DNA of 64,000 nucleotides from Asaia bogorensis. Lineage in GTDB: Bacteria; Pseudomonadota; Alphaproteobacteria; Acetobacterales; Acetobacteraceae. The stretch covers positions 1 through 64,000 of the forward strand of contig CALQTN020000015.1 in assembly GCA_943333505.2 (NCBI GenBank). The letters run 5' to 3'. Positions 1-8,575 of this stretch are shown piece by piece. The notes below the pieces were generated by a model that was given only the letters and a program-made list of their open reading frames with translations, made no database searches and was not told the DNA's origin. The position numbers and the translations under genes are program-made. Position 1 is the stretch's first letter. The number at the start of each line of letters is the position of its first letter.

Positions 1-3
1 CTC

Positions 4-420
4 TCAAACCGCATCTTCCAGTCCTACGACGACATTGTCGACCACTGCTGCCAAGCCTGGAACAAACTTACCGATCAGCCATGGCGCATCATGACAATCG
101 GATTGAGGGACTGGGCACATCGGTACTAGGCTGTGGGAATTGGTATTATCCCCCGGATGCAAGCACACAAAGCGCATCCGCCTCGGCCCTTTGTCGAACG
201 TAATCCGGGCAAACCCCATGATCTCGGACGACACCATCACAGGGCCGACTTTGTCCTGGAACAGATTAAAGGCCAGCGTGTCACCACGATCGATCTCGGC
301 CTTGATAATGCCCATGCTGAGGCGTTTGCTCAGCTCGACGGCGTAAACTTCGCAGTCGGCGACATCGTCCGCCCAGGCAGAGGTCGCCATCAGCAGAAAC
401 GCTACGGCAAGACATCGCAT
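4..420 (-). CDS. small secreted protein of unknown function
   Basis: A 138-residue protein that I do not recognise. It begins with a clear Sec signal peptide (MRCLAVAFLLMATSAWA, cleavage after AWA), and the mature part holds four cysteines that could form periplasmic disulphides. The start at 420 is preferred over longer readings because it directly opens the signal peptide and has an AGGAGG ribosome-binding site a few bases upstream. It follows the DUF1176 gene on the same strand with a 10-base gap, so the two are probably co-transcribed and may both act in the periplasm. Function is not inferable. Confidence 0.6.
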   Translation of the reverse strand: MRCLAVAFLLMATSAWADDVADCEVYAVELSKRLSMGIIKAEIDRGDTLAFNLFQDKVGPVMVSSEIMGFARITFDKGPRRMRFVCLHPGDNTNSHSLVPMCPVPQSDCHDAPWLIGKFVPGLAAVVDNVVVGLEDAV

Positions 421-430
421 TTCAGGCCTC

Positions 431-1438
431 CTATTTTGCCCGGAACACCAAGGGCCAGTCTTCGGGCTTGCCGGTTTTGCCATCGCAATTTGGCTTCTCA
501 CGATATTCGGCAAGGGTGAAATGCCCGGTTTCATCGACGCGATGGCGCTCCAGGACGCCGCAATCGCCGATGCCACGGCCGAGCGCGATGCTGGTGACGG
601 TTCGTGTCTTGGCGTTCCATTCCGGGTTCAACAGGACGCCTGGTGGGTTGGTGCGCTTATGGGATTTTGGCTGCTGGAAGCCGAGGAATTCGGGATTTTG
701 TGCCGGATTGGGCAGATAGACCAGGGCATAGACCGCGCTTGCCTGATAGGCGAAACGCTCGCAGGGAATTTCCCAGAGCGCAGATTCCTCCGACATCTGG
801 AAGCCGATAATCCCGGTTTTCATCATGTCGGCGTCACATTTGTATTTCGTCTGTATGGCCTGGGTGAACCCGCGTGGGACCTGGGCCGGGCGAACGTCGT
901 AGCGTTTGAACAGACCGCCCGCAGCCTGCGATGGGGCGGGTGCGGCCGGCGTCATGCAACCGGCGCCCCCCTTCACCTGCATGCGAAAATCGGGTTTGCC
1001 GCGCATGATGACGGTCATGGTGCCGCTTTCGATCGCGATGGCCTCGCCTTCAAGGGCGCCAAGCCGCAGCGCCAGGTCAACGAAATTGCCGTCGGCTGGC
1101 ATGGCGTAGCGCTGGTTGGGGGTAACGCCGTAGCCCGGGGACTTGCCGCTGGCCGACACGCGGCGGAGGGTGATGACATCGCCGCCGATCTTGATGCGCG
1201 CGGGCTGGCGGATATTGTCGGGGCCTTGCAGAGGTTCAAAAAACGCGATGGCGAATTTGTCGCGGTCGGGGTGGCGATCGGCCTGCCATAGCGCCACGCT
1301 GCAGCCTTTGCTGCGATCGATTTCAGCGGCGGCGAACAGCTTCAGGTCGATCGCTTCGGCCGCCGCATGATGCCCGAGCGGGCAGAGTATGGCGATCGCC
1401 AGCGCCATCAGTCGCGTGAAAGTCCCAAAACCAGGCAT
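431..1438 (-). CDS. DUF1176-like secreted protein
   Basis: About 335 residues, with an N-terminal signal peptide ending near HHAAA. The C-terminal third carries the pattern I associate with DUF1176 proteins: a CERF cysteine segment, then GRGIGDCG, then a final CDG...WPLVFR. Six conserved-looking cysteines suggest a disulphide-bonded periplasmic protein. The start at 1438 (MPGFGTF) is chosen because AGGAGG lies about 10 bases upstream; a longer reading from 1477 has no such site. It leads a two-gene unit with the small secreted protein at 4-420. The molecular function of DUF1176 is unknown to me. Confidence 0.65.
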   Translation of the reverse strand: MPGFGTFTRLMALAIAILCPLGHHAAAEAIDLKLFAAAEIDRSKGCSVALWQADRHPDRDKFAIAFFEPLQGPDNIRQPARIKIGGDVITLRRVSASGKSPGYGVTPNQRYAMPADGNFVDLALRLGALEGEAIAIESGTMTVIMRGKPDFRMQVKGGAGCMTPAAPAPSQAAGGLFKRYDVRPAQVPRGFTQAIQTKYKCDADMMKTGIIGFQMSEESALWEIPCERFAYQASAVYALVYLPNPAQNPEFLGFQQPKSHKRTNPPGVLLNPEWNAKTRTVTSIALGRGIGDCGVLERHRVDETGHFTLAEYREKPNCDGKTGKPEDWPLVFRAK

Positions 1439-1473
1439 GATCCAGCGTCCTCCTAGAAAGCGATGGCAATTTA

Positions 1474-1669
1474 TCACGGCGCGGACTTAGCCGTCACCTT
1501 AGTAATATCGATGCCAAGCTTTTCGACGATCGCGATCAGGATCGCGTTTTGGTATTCGAGGTGGCGCAAGACCTCGGCGATTTCGCGCTCGGGCTTCGGC
1601 CTTCAGGTCGGGCAACGGCTTGCGGCGGGCCAGCATGGCGTCCACCGACATTGGCTGTTTGTCGGTCAT
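1474..1669 (-). pseudogene. frameshifted small helical protein gene
   Basis: The ATG at 1667-1669 opens a frame beginning MTDKQPMSVDAMLARRKPLP. Near 1590 the coding signal passes to another frame: one surplus C in a GCCC run separates LKAEA from EREIAEVLRHLEYQNAIL, which runs to a TGA at 1474. The total of 196 bases is 65 codons plus one base, as expected for a single-base insertion. Repaired, it would be a helical protein of about 64 residues. It lies 15 bases downstream of the hydroxyacid dehydrogenase stop, probably on the same transcript. A sequencing error is an equally good explanation. Confidence 0.45.
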
Positions 1670-1684
1670 CGGATGAGGTCCTGT

Positions 1685-2713
1685 TCAGTACATCAGCGTC
1701 GTATCGAGAATATTGCGCATGCCGTTCAGCCGGCCATCAAGCCAACACCGCAAATTATGGCAGAAAATATCGACGATGCGGCCATTCTCGCCGTCAACGG
1801 TGCTGGCTGAATGCGGTGAAATGAGCACGTTGGGGAGGTCCCATAACGGGCTGGTCGGGATCAACGGTTCGTCACGCACTACATCGAGGGCCGCGAAGCC
1901 AATATGGTTGCGGCGGAGCGCGTCGATCATGGCGTCTTCGTCGATGATCACCCCGCGGGCAATGTTGACGAGCGCGATGCCGGGTTTCATGGCGGCAATG
2001 GCGGCGGCATTGATGAGGTTATCGGTGGCGGGCGTGTGCGGCACGGTGATCACCACGGCATCCGCGATGGCGAGGGCGCGATGAAGGTCGGTGATCGGCC
2101 AGATTTCATCGAACTGGTCGTTATGGGCACGCGAGCGGGCCGGATCGCGGGCGAGCGCGATCACCCGCATATCGAACGCCCGGGCGAGCTTGGCGCAACC
2201 GCGCGCCAGATCGCCGGCGCCGATGATGACCAGGGTGCGGCCCGCGACTTCGGTGCCGCAATAGCGCTGCCAGCGATGGCTGAACTGTTCGGCGTGCAAA
2301 TGCTGCAAGCCGCGAAAATATTGCAGAAGTGCCATGAAGGTGAATTCGGCAAGCGGGCGGGCATGCACCCCGCGTGCGGTGGTAACCAGGATGCCGCGCT
2401 CGGCCAGCCCAAGCCGTGATGCCGCCTGGCCGACCCCGGTCGAAGTGGTCTGGATCCAACGCAGACTTGGAGCGTGCTCGAGATCTTCGGCGGTCGGCAG
2501 GTCGAACAGGATATCGGCCTCGCCCAGCAGCATCTGCCAGCGCTCGGCCTGGGCGGGCGACCGCTTGAAGCCGGCGCCGGTGTGATCGGCGGCATAGCGC
2601 GGCTGGGGCAGTAATTCAGGCGCGTGCAGGACATGCAATTCGCGGTCGAGCAGACGGATGCGATCAACCAGTCCGGCTTCGAGCGGGGAGGCGATGAGGA
2701 TGGTTTGCGTCAC
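1685..2713 (-). CDS. D-2-hydroxyacid dehydrogenase family protein
   Basis: 342 residues with the two-domain D-isomer-specific 2-hydroxyacid dehydrogenase layout. The NAD-binding motif near residue 165 reads GAGDLARG, a slight departure from GxGxxG. The catalytic Arg is in NIARG, the Glu in VVRDEP and the His in SPHSAS, so the catalytic triad is intact. It would reduce or oxidise a 2-oxo/2-hydroxy acid with NAD(P). It starts 36 bases after livF on the same strand, so the transporter and this enzyme may share a transcript and the enzyme may act on an imported substrate. The substrate cannot be told from sequence. Confidence 0.85.
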   Translation of the reverse strand: MTQTILIASPLEAGLVDRIRLLDRELHVLHAPELLPQPRYAADHTGAGFKRSPAQAERWQMLLGEADILFDLPTAEDLEHAPSLRWIQTTSTGVGQAASRLGLAERGILVTTARGVHARPLAEFTFMALLQYFRGLQHLHAEQFSHRWQRYCGTEVAGRTLVIIGAGDLARGCAKLARAFDMRVIALARDPARSRAHNDQFDEIWPITDLHRALAIADAVVITVPHTPATDNLINAAAIAAMKPGIALVNIARGVIIDEDAMIDALRRNHIGFAALDVVRDEPLIPTSPLWDLPNVLISPHSASTVDGENGRIVDIFCHNLRCWLDGRLNGMRNILDTTLMY

Positions 2714-2749
2714 GCGATGGAGCTCCGTTCGCCACAGACAGAGGTGGCT

Positions 2750-3460
2750 TTAGCCGCCGAGATAGGCGGCGATCACTGCGGGATTTTCGGCAATTTCGGC
2801 CGCTGGGCCTTGTAGCACCATGCGGCCGGTTTCAAGGACATAGGCGTAGTCAGCGATTTCGAGCGCGGCGGAGGCGTTTTGTTCGACCAGCAGGATCGTC
2901 ACGCCGTCCGATTTCAGCCCGGCGATGATCGCGAAGATTTCTTCGACGAAAAGCGGCGCAAGGCCCATGCTGGGCTCGTCCAGCAGCAGCAGTTTGGGCG
3001 CCCCCATCAGCGCGCGGGCCAGTGCCAGCATTTGCTGTTCGCCGCCTGAGAGTGACCCGGCGAGCTGGGTACGGCGTTCGCCGAGGCGGGGGAAGCGCGC
3101 CAGCATTGCGGCCTCATTGGCGGCAATCACGGCGGCATCGGGTTCGAGCCAGGCGCCGATGCGGAGGTTTTCGGTAACGGTCAGCTCGGCGAAAATCTGC
3201 CGGTCTTCGGGCACCTGGCGCAGGCCGGCGGCGGCGATGCGGTGCGGGGGCCAGCCAGTGATGTCGGTGCCGTCGAATTCAATGCGGCCGGCGCGCGGGC
3301 GTAACAAGCCGGACACTGCCCGCATGATGCTGGTTTTGCCGGCGCCGTTGGCCCCGATCAGGCAGACGATCTGGCCGGGGGCAATGCGCAGATCGACGCC
3401 TTTGACCGCCTCGGTGCGGCGATAGGCGATTTTGAGGCCTTCAATCGTCAGGCTGGTCAT
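2750..3460 (-). CDS. livF: branched-chain amino acid ABC transporter ATPase LivF
   Basis: 236 residues, one of the two cytoplasmic ATPases of a HAAT-family importer. Walker A is GANGAGKTS (about 35-43), the signature is LSGGEQQM and Walker B is LLLDEPSMGLAP, with the short LivF-type ending. It overlaps livG by 4 bases (3457-3460), the usual coupling of the pair. It is the last transporter gene; the hydroxyacid dehydrogenase follows. HAAT systems carry leucine-type amino acids but also amides, urea and aromatic acids, so substrate identity is open. Confidence 0.93.
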   Translation of the reverse strand: MTSLTIEGLKIAYRRTEAVKGVDLRIAPGQIVCLIGANGAGKTSIMRAVSGLLRPRAGRIEFDGTDITGWPPHRIAAAGLRQVPEDRQIFAELTVTENLRIGAWLEPDAAVIAANEAAMLARFPRLGERRTQLAGSLSGGEQQMLALARALMGAPKLLLLDEPSMGLAPLFVEEIFAIIAGLKSDGVTILLVEQNASAALEIADYAYVLETGRMVLQGPAAEIAENPAVIAAYLGG

Positions 3461-4239
3461 GCCGCGTTCAACTTTGCAGCCACTTTGGCGCCGAGATAGG
3501 CGGTGATGACGGTGGGATCGCGGCGGATTTCGGCGGGCGGTCCATCGGCGATGCGGCGGCCGAAATTCAGCACGGTGACCCGGTCGGCGAGGCGCATGAC
3601 GAAGCCCATGTCGTGCTCGACCAGCAACACCGTGGTGCCGGCGTCGCGGATGCGGCGGATGAGATCAGACAGCGCTGCGCCCTCCGCCGGGTTCATGCCG
3701 GCCGCCGGTTCATCGAGCAGCAGCAGGCGCGGGTTGCCGGCCACGGCGCGGGCGATTTCGAGGCGGCGCTGGTCGCCATAGGCAAGGGCTGAGGCACGGT
3801 CATCGGCGCGGGCGGTGAGGCCGACCAGATCGAGGGCGGCGCGGGCGCGGCGGACTGCGTCCTGTTCCTGGCGGCGGAACATCGGCAGGCGCAGCAAGGT
3901 GGCGGCAAGGCCGGAGGCGATGGCGGAATGCAGCCCGGTCAGCACGTTTTCCAGCACCGTCATGCTAGCGAAAATGCGGATATTCTGGAAGCTGCGCGCC
4001 ATGCCGAGGCCGGCGCGGGCATGGGCGGGCAGGGCGGTGATGTCGCGGCCGTTCAGGCTGATGCGGCCAGATGTCGGCGGCATCAGGCCGCTGATCAGGT
4101 TGAACATCGTGGTCTTGCCGGCGCCGTTCGGGCCGATCAGGGCGTGGATGCTGCCGGCATCGACCGCGAGATCGACGGCATCGACCGCGACCAGTCCGGC
4201 GAAATGCATGCTCAAACCACCGGTCTGCAACACACTCAT
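3457..4239 (-). CDS. livG: branched-chain amino acid ABC transporter ATPase LivG
   Basis: 260 residues, partner ATPase to LivF. Walker A GPNGAGKTT lies at about 36-44, a LivG-type signature (ALAYGDQRRLEIARA) replaces the LSGGQ form, and Walker B is LLLDEPAAGMNP. The start at 4239 (MSVLQTGG) overlaps the livM stop as ATGA; the frame stays open upstream but that part is only the livM region read out of frame. Order and 4-base overlaps on both sides mark a single operon livJHMGF. Confidence 0.93.
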   Translation of the reverse strand: MSVLQTGGLSMHFAGLVAVDAVDLAVDAGSIHALIGPNGAGKTTMFNLISGLMPPTSGRISLNGRDITALPAHARAGLGMARSFQNIRIFASMTVLENVLTGLHSAIASGLAATLLRLPMFRRQEQDAVRRARAALDLVGLTARADDRASALAYGDQRRLEIARAVAGNPRLLLLDEPAAGMNPAEGAALSDLIRRIRDAGTTVLLVEHDMGFVMRLADRVTVLNFGRRIADGPPAEIRRDPTVITAYLGAKVAAKLNAA

Positions 4240-5078
4240 GCCGCGCGCCGCCGCATGGTCCAGGGCAGGATGCCGTTGGGCAGATAGAGCACGGCCAGGA
4301 CGATGATCACCCCGTTGAACACCAGCCGCAGATCGGCAAAGCCGCGCAGCATTTCCGGCAACAGGGTGAGAATCCACGCGCCGATGACCGGCGCAAACGG
4401 CGAGCCGATGCCGCCCAATAGCGCGTAGGACAGGATGGTGACCGCTGGTTCGAAGCCGTATTCATTGGGGCCGATGAAGCTGCTGACATGGGCGCTGAGC
4501 GCGCCGGCCAAACCAGCCAGTACCGCAGACGTCAGCAGCGCGCCCAAGCGGTAACGCGCGACATTGACCCCCATCGTGGCGGCGGCAATTTCGTCTTCGC
4601 GCATCGCCTCCATCGCGCGGCCGATGGCGCTGCGCCCGACCAGCCAGAAGGCCAGCAGCGCCAGGACCAACAGCCCGTAAATGCTGATCAGGCCGGCGCG
4701 TTCCGGGATGCCGGAAATGCCCAGCGCCCCGCCAACATAATCGATGTTGAGATAGGCGGCGCGCAGAACCTCGCCCAGGCCGATGGTGGCGATGGCGAGG
4801 TACACCCCCGATAGCCGCAAGGTGGGCGTGCCGATGGCGAGCGCGAACAGCACTGGGGCGATGGTGGACGCTGGTAAGACAATGAAGAACGGCAGATGCA
4901 GCTTCAGGGTCAGCAATGCCGACGAATAAGCCCCCAAGCCCATGAACGCCGCTTGCCCAAGGGAGAGCTGCCCGACCGACAGCACCACGTACATCGACAG
5001 CGCCAGCAAGCCGTTAACCCCGAGCGCGTAAACCACGTTCTGGTAGGTCCACAGGAAATCATCGAGCCAGATCGGCAT
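4236..5078 (-). CDS. livM: branched-chain amino acid ABC transporter permease LivM
   Basis: 280 residues, a polytopic inner-membrane permease of the LivM type with about eight hydrophobic stretches and the family segment LRLSGVYLAIATIGLGEVLR. It is paired with LivH immediately upstream (the stop of livH is at 5079, the base after this start) and overlaps livG by 4 bases. The two permeases form the channel energised by LivG/LivF. Confidence 0.92.
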   Translation of the reverse strand: MPIWLDDFLWTYQNVVYALGVNGLLALSMYVVLSVGQLSLGQAAFMGLGAYSSALLTLKLHLPFFIVLPASTIAPVLFALAIGTPTLRLSGVYLAIATIGLGEVLRAAYLNIDYVGGALGISGIPERAGLISIYGLLVLALLAFWLVGRSAIGRAMEAMREDEIAAATMGVNVARYRLGALLTSAVLAGLAGALSAHVSSFIGPNEYGFEPAVTILSYALLGGIGSPFAPVIGAWILTLLPEMLRGFADLRLVFNGVIIVLAVLYLPNGILPWTMRRRAA

Positions 5079-5960
5079 TTACGCGCGCCTCGTTACGGTG
5101 CGGCCAAACAGGCCGGAGGGGCGGGTCCACAGCACCACCACCAGAATGGCGAAAGCGACGGCTTCCTTCAGTCCTGATGAGACGTAGCCGGCGGTAAGCA
5201 CCTCAATCACCCCCAACAACACCCCTGCGATCAGCGCGCCGCGAATATCGCCGAGGCCGCCGATGATGATGACGACGAAGCCGCGCAACATCATCGCCTC
5301 CCCCATATAAGGCTGGATGGCGTTGAAATTGAGGCCGATCAGCACCCCGCCGGCGCCGGCGAGCGCGCCGCAGATGAAGCTGACGAGCGCCGCGAGCCGC
5401 CCGGTATTGATCCCCATCAGCCCCGCCGCATCGGGGTTTTCCGCCATCGCGCGCAAGGCGAGACCGATCGGGGTGAGGCGCATCAGGGCAAGCAAAGCGG
5501 TGACCATCGCAGCGGTGGCGATCAGCACCAGAATTTGCGCCTGGGTGATGCGGAGCGGGCCGAAAATCATCGCCTCACCGCCCAAAACCTCGGCCGGCAG
5601 GCGGCGGATATCGGGGCCGAGCCAGGCGGTCATGCCGGCATAGAGCGCGAGGACCGCGCCGAGGGTGACCATCAGGGAGGATAGTTCGGGCGCGTTTATT
5701 CTGCGCAGCCGGGCGAGCAGCAACCAGTCCAGCAGAACCGCGATGCCGCCGACGGCAATAGCGGCGGCGGGAAGGGCTGCCCAGATCGGCAAGCCGGCGT
5801 TGCGGGTCAGAAACAACGCCACGAAGGCGCCGGCGGAGAAGTAGAAGCCGTAGGTCAGGTTCACTACCCGCAACACCCCGAACATCAGGGTGAAGCCGAG
5901 CGCGAACAACGCGTAGGTGCTGCCCAGCAGGACGCCATTGGTGAGCTGCTGGGCGAGCAT
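5079..5960 (-). CDS. livH: branched-chain amino acid ABC transporter permease LivH
   Basis: 293 residues and strongly hydrophobic, with LivH hallmarks: an N-terminal NGVLLGSTYALFALG segment and a C-terminal FVVIIIGGLGDIRGALIAG stretch. It is the first permease gene of the operon. It is separated from the binding-protein gene by about 108 bases that hold a REP-like inverted pair, which may let the binding protein be expressed at a higher level than the membrane genes. Confidence 0.92.
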   Translation of the reverse strand: MLAQQLTNGVLLGSTYALFALGFTLMFGVLRVVNLTYGFYFSAGAFVALFLTRNAGLPIWAALPAAAIAVGGIAVLLDWLLLARLRRINAPELSSLMVTLGAVLALYAGMTAWLGPDIRRLPAEVLGGEAMIFGPLRITQAQILVLIATAAMVTALLALMRLTPIGLALRAMAENPDAAGLMGINTGRLAALVSFICGALAGAGGVLIGLNFNAIQPYMGEAMMLRGFVVIIIGGLGDIRGALIAGVLLGVIEVLTAGYVSSGLKEAVAFAILVVVLWTRPSGLFGRTVTRRA

Positions 5961-5972
5961 CTACGCTACCGC

Positions 5973-6067
5973 CGTCATCGCGAGCACTTGCGTGGCGATC
6001 CAGAAAAACAGGTCTGAAGCTGGGCGCGCGCCCCCCTGGATTGCCACGGCTTCGCCTCGCAATGACG
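5973..6067. repeat. REP/BIME-like inverted repeat pair
   Basis: Two imperfect copies face each other between livJ and livH. The first, at 5973-6003, begins CGTCATCGCGAG and ends GGCGATCCAG. The second, at 6036-6067, read on the minus strand begins CGTCATTGCGAGG and ends TGGCAATCCAG. A 32-base spacer separates them. The GTCATTGCGAG...CAATCCAG core is a REP-type sequence seen between genes in many bacteria (recollection). In the transcript it would fold into long stem-loops after the binding-protein gene, a typical place for mRNA 3'-end stabilisation. Confidence 0.65.
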
Positions 6068-6068
6068 A

Positions 6069-7190
6069 CTAAGGGGCGATGCCGAACTTGCCGCCGCGCA
6101 TTTCGAGCACGACCACACCGTCCGACGATGCGGGATCGCGGCCGGTGGTGAATTTGAACGGACCCATCACGCCGTTGAAATCGGTTTTGCCGAGGGCTGT
6201 GTTGATTTTCTCGCTGTCGGCGGCACCGGCGCGGTCGATGGTCTGGGCCACGATTTTCATCGTGTCATAGGCCTGGGCGGCGAACTGGTCGGGCGCCTTG
6301 TTGTATTTGGCGGTGAAGGCGGTGACGAAGGCCACGTTCATCGCATCGGGCTTAGCGATGAACCACGGGCTGCCGACCAGCATGCCGTCGGCGGCGGCCC
6401 CGGCGATTTCGCCGAGTTTGGGGGAGTTGGAGCCGTTGCCGCCGAGCAGCAGGGTTTCCTTGGGGATGCCCAAGGCGCGGGCTTGCAGGACCACGCCGGA
6501 AACCGGCTCCACCAGCGCCGAAATGCCGATTGCATCCGGCTTCATGCCCTTGATTTTGGTGAGCTGGGCGGAGAAATCGGTGTCCTTGGAGCCGAAGGTT
6601 TCGATGGTAAGGATTTTGAGGCCAAGCTTTTCTGCCGAGACCTTCATCACATCGAAGCCGGATTTCGAGAAGGCGTCATCATTGGCATACATCAGCGCAA
6701 TGGTTTTGACGCCGCGCGCCTGGGCTTTCTTGAAGGTGACCGGGACGACATCCGCTTCGGGCAGCGAGGTGCGCCAGATATAGGGGCCGATTTCGGTAAT
6801 GCCGGCGGCGGTGGTCGAGGTGCCGACAGTCGGGACTTTACGTTCGTTGGTGACCGGGCCGACGGCGAACATTTCATTGGAAAGCGTCGGGCCGATGACC
6901 AGCACAACCTTGTCGCGGCCGATCAGCTTGCGGGCGGCGTTGATCGCCTGGTCCTTGTTACCGGCGGAGTCTTCCACCGTGAGGACAATTTTCTGGCCGC
7001 CGAGGACGCCCTTGGCATTGATTTCATCCAGCGCGAGGTCGAGGCCGGCCTTGATGGCAATGCCATAGGCGGCGGCGGGGCCGGTGAGGATTTCAATGGC
7101 GCCGATCTGGACTTGCGCGGCGGCAAGGGTCGGGAAAGCGGCGGCGGCGATGATCGCGGCGGCGCCGGCGAGGAAATGGGAGCGGTTCAT
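6069..7190 (-). CDS. livJ: branched-chain amino acid ABC transporter substrate-binding protein
   Basis: 373 residues. A Sec signal peptide (FLAGAAAIIAAAAFPTLAAA) is followed by a type I periplasmic binding fold starting VQIGAIEILTGPAAAYG, typical of Leu/Ile/Val-binding proteins (Peripla_BP_6). It captures the substrate in the periplasm and hands it to LivHM. It is the first gene of the minus-strand operon; GGAGGA sits just upstream of the start. The ligand is not decidable: this family also binds amides, short-chain amides and aromatic acids. Confidence 0.88.
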   Translation of the reverse strand: MNRSHFLAGAAAIIAAAAFPTLAAAQVQIGAIEILTGPAAAYGIAIKAGLDLALDEINAKGVLGGQKIVLTVEDSAGNKDQAINAARKLIGRDKVVLVIGPTLSNEMFAVGPVTNERKVPTVGTSTTAAGITEIGPYIWRTSLPEADVVPVTFKKAQARGVKTIALMYANDDAFSKSGFDVMKVSAEKLGLKILTIETFGSKDTDFSAQLTKIKGMKPDAIGISALVEPVSGVVLQARALGIPKETLLLGGNGSNSPKLGEIAGAAADGMLVGSPWFIAKPDAMNVAFVTAFTAKYNKAPDQFAAQAYDTMKIVAQTIDRAGAADSEKINTALGKTDFNGVMGPFKFTTGRDPASSDGVVVLEMRGGKFGIAP

Positions 7191-7625
7191 GGTTGGGCGG
7201 TCCTCCGGTGGGTTGGCGGGAACCTAGCGGAAAGTTGGGGTGGGGTGAAGGGATGGGGAGGCGAAGCCCAGTCACCCCCCCCCCGTTCATCGTCCCAAAC
7301 TTTCCGGCTCCTATGTGCGGGTGATGCGGAGACTTTGCGGCGATATCAACGACGCCCTCTTTCCTGGGCCGATCAAGCGAATGGAATATCCCCATACGAT
7401 CAGTATTCCCATAACATGACCTTCCTGGCTGGAAAGCAGACAAAGGGCGCAATGGTTTTTATTTACAATCCGTTTCGCTCTTGGTGTTTTATCTTTTTCA
7501 GGTGCTACCCAGGCTTGCGCACAAGTTGGCCATTTGCGCTCACCGGCAGCGCTGATAGGTGAGCTTGTTGAACTTCACCTACCACACTGCTAGCCTATCC
7601 TCGTGAATGAGAGAGCGGTAACTCT
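7191..7625. other. intergenic region between divergent liv operon and toxin-antitoxin pair
   Basis: 435 bases without a convincing gene. The left part must carry the liv promoter; I cannot place its -35/-10 with confidence. A run of ten C lies at 7275-7284, and the imperfectly paired GGAAAGTTGGGG and CCCAAACTTTCC sit on either side of it. The stretch from about 7390 to 7500 is richer in A/T than its surroundings. The right end holds the dyad and promoter of the toxin-antitoxin pair. Confidence 0.5.
7556..7596 (+). promoter_or_regulatory. predicted promoter with overlapping dyad upstream of TA pair
   Basis: TTGAAC (7568-7573) and TAGCCT (7591-7596) are separated by exactly 17 bases, a reasonable sigma70-type promoter about 30 bases before the antitoxin start. 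The -35 box lies inside an imperfect dyad whose outer arms TAGGTGA (7556-7562) and TCACCTA (7575-7581) are perfect complements. An autorepressing antitoxin or toxin-antitoxin complex could bind here. Read from sequence only. Confidence 0.45.
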
Positions 7626-7838
7626 ATGATTCTTCTTGATAGCATCAGACGAAATGCTGATGGGCTAGGCCGTATCGGGATGCGGGCGCTGCATGAGGCG
7701 CAACAGGCTGGGGTGGCGATCTATTACATGGACCCGGCTTTCGGGAATGACGTCATTCGTGAGTTCCCAGATGGTCGGCGGGAACGCTTGGTTGACGAGC
7801 AAGCTGGCGCCTGGATCAGCATTCCGCCGCGGGATTAG
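7626..7838 (+). CDS. putative antitoxin partner of zeta-type toxin
   Basis: 70 residues, beginning MILLDSIRRNADGLGRIGMR with an amphipathic helical first half, then AGVAIYYMDP and IREFPDGRRERL. I associate small proteins with an AGVxxxYMD segment with genes next to zeta-toxin/AAA kinases. The stop is 11 bases before the toxin start, so the two are co-transcribed, antitoxin first as in most type II systems. A putative promoter and dyad lie directly upstream. Function is inferred mainly from position. Confidence 0.55.
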   Translation: MILLDSIRRNADGLGRIGMRALHEAQQAGVAIYYMDPAFGNDVIREFPDGRRERLVDEQAGAWISIPPRD

Positions 7839-7849
7839 GTACGGCTGGG

Positions 7850-8467
7850 GTGCCGGTCTGCACCATTCTTGCAGGGCCAAACGGGTCCGGAAAATCGACA
7901 GTCTATCGTGAATTGGATGTCCCCGGGCCGTTCATCAATGCCGATGTTTTGGCCCGAAAGCTCAACCCTCTCAATCCCGAGCAAGCCGCCATAGCGGCCG
8001 GTCGTTTGGTGTTGGCCGAGCTTGATCGTGCGATTCGGGCAAACGAGGACTTTGTCTATGAAACGACACTTTCCAGTCACCAATCGATTGCCCTGATGCA
8101 GCGGGCGCGGCATGCGGGATACGAGATCGGATTGGTTTTCGTCGGGTTGCGCGGCGTCTTCCTGAATGTTGAGCGGGTGGCCAGTCGTGTTGCCATGGGT
8201 GGGCATGACATTTCCGAGCAGATTATCCGGCGCCGTTATACGACGTCTTTTGCGCGGCTTTCGCAGGCAATCATTCTGGCTGATGTGACGACAATCTACG
8301 ACAATAGCGAGCTGGATCGGCCGATTTTGATTCTGCAAATCTCGCGGGGGGGGATTGAGGTCTGCAAGCTGGATGGGGCTCAGGCCTATCATCGGCGTAT
8401 TGCGGATATTGCCAGTCAGGCACTTTCAGTGACGACGATTGAGGTATTGTCTCTGGCGTCGCGTTAG
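7850..8467 (+). CDS. zeta toxin-like P-loop kinase
   Basis: 205 residues starting with GTG. Walker A GPNGSGKST lies at residues 9-17, followed by PFINADVLA (the zeta-type substrate segment), EDFVYETTLSS and a lid segment IIRRRYTTSFARL. Zeta toxins phosphorylate UDP-N-acetylglucosamine and block peptidoglycan synthesis; chromosomal relatives of this short AAA_33 class may instead use other small molecules, so the toxic activity is inferred. The catalytic core looks complete and undamaged. Immediately downstream of its presumed antitoxin. The long epsilon/zeta C-terminal region of plasmid versions is missing. Confidence 0.7.
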   Translation: MPVCTILAGPNGSGKSTVYRELDVPGPFINADVLARKLNPLNPEQAAIAAGRLVLAELDRAIRANEDFVYETTLSSHQSIALMQRARHAGYEIGLVFVGLRGVFLNVERVASRVAMGGHDISEQIIRRRYTTSFARLSQAIILADVTTIYDNSELDRPILILQISRGGIEVCKLDGAQAYHRRIADIASQALSVTTIEVLSLASR

Positions 8468-8575
8468 TTATACGCCAATGCCGCTTCTCGGGGGACGCGA
8501 CATGTTGGCGGCGCGCATTGTGGCGACGTTTACACCGCCGGGTGCGGCCCGATCGGGCTTTGGGTGGCATTTTTA

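Noticed and set aside
6483-7562. Open frame antisense to livJ running into the intergenic region
   Set aside because: It overlaps a complete binding-protein gene and has low-complexity Gly/Arg composition.
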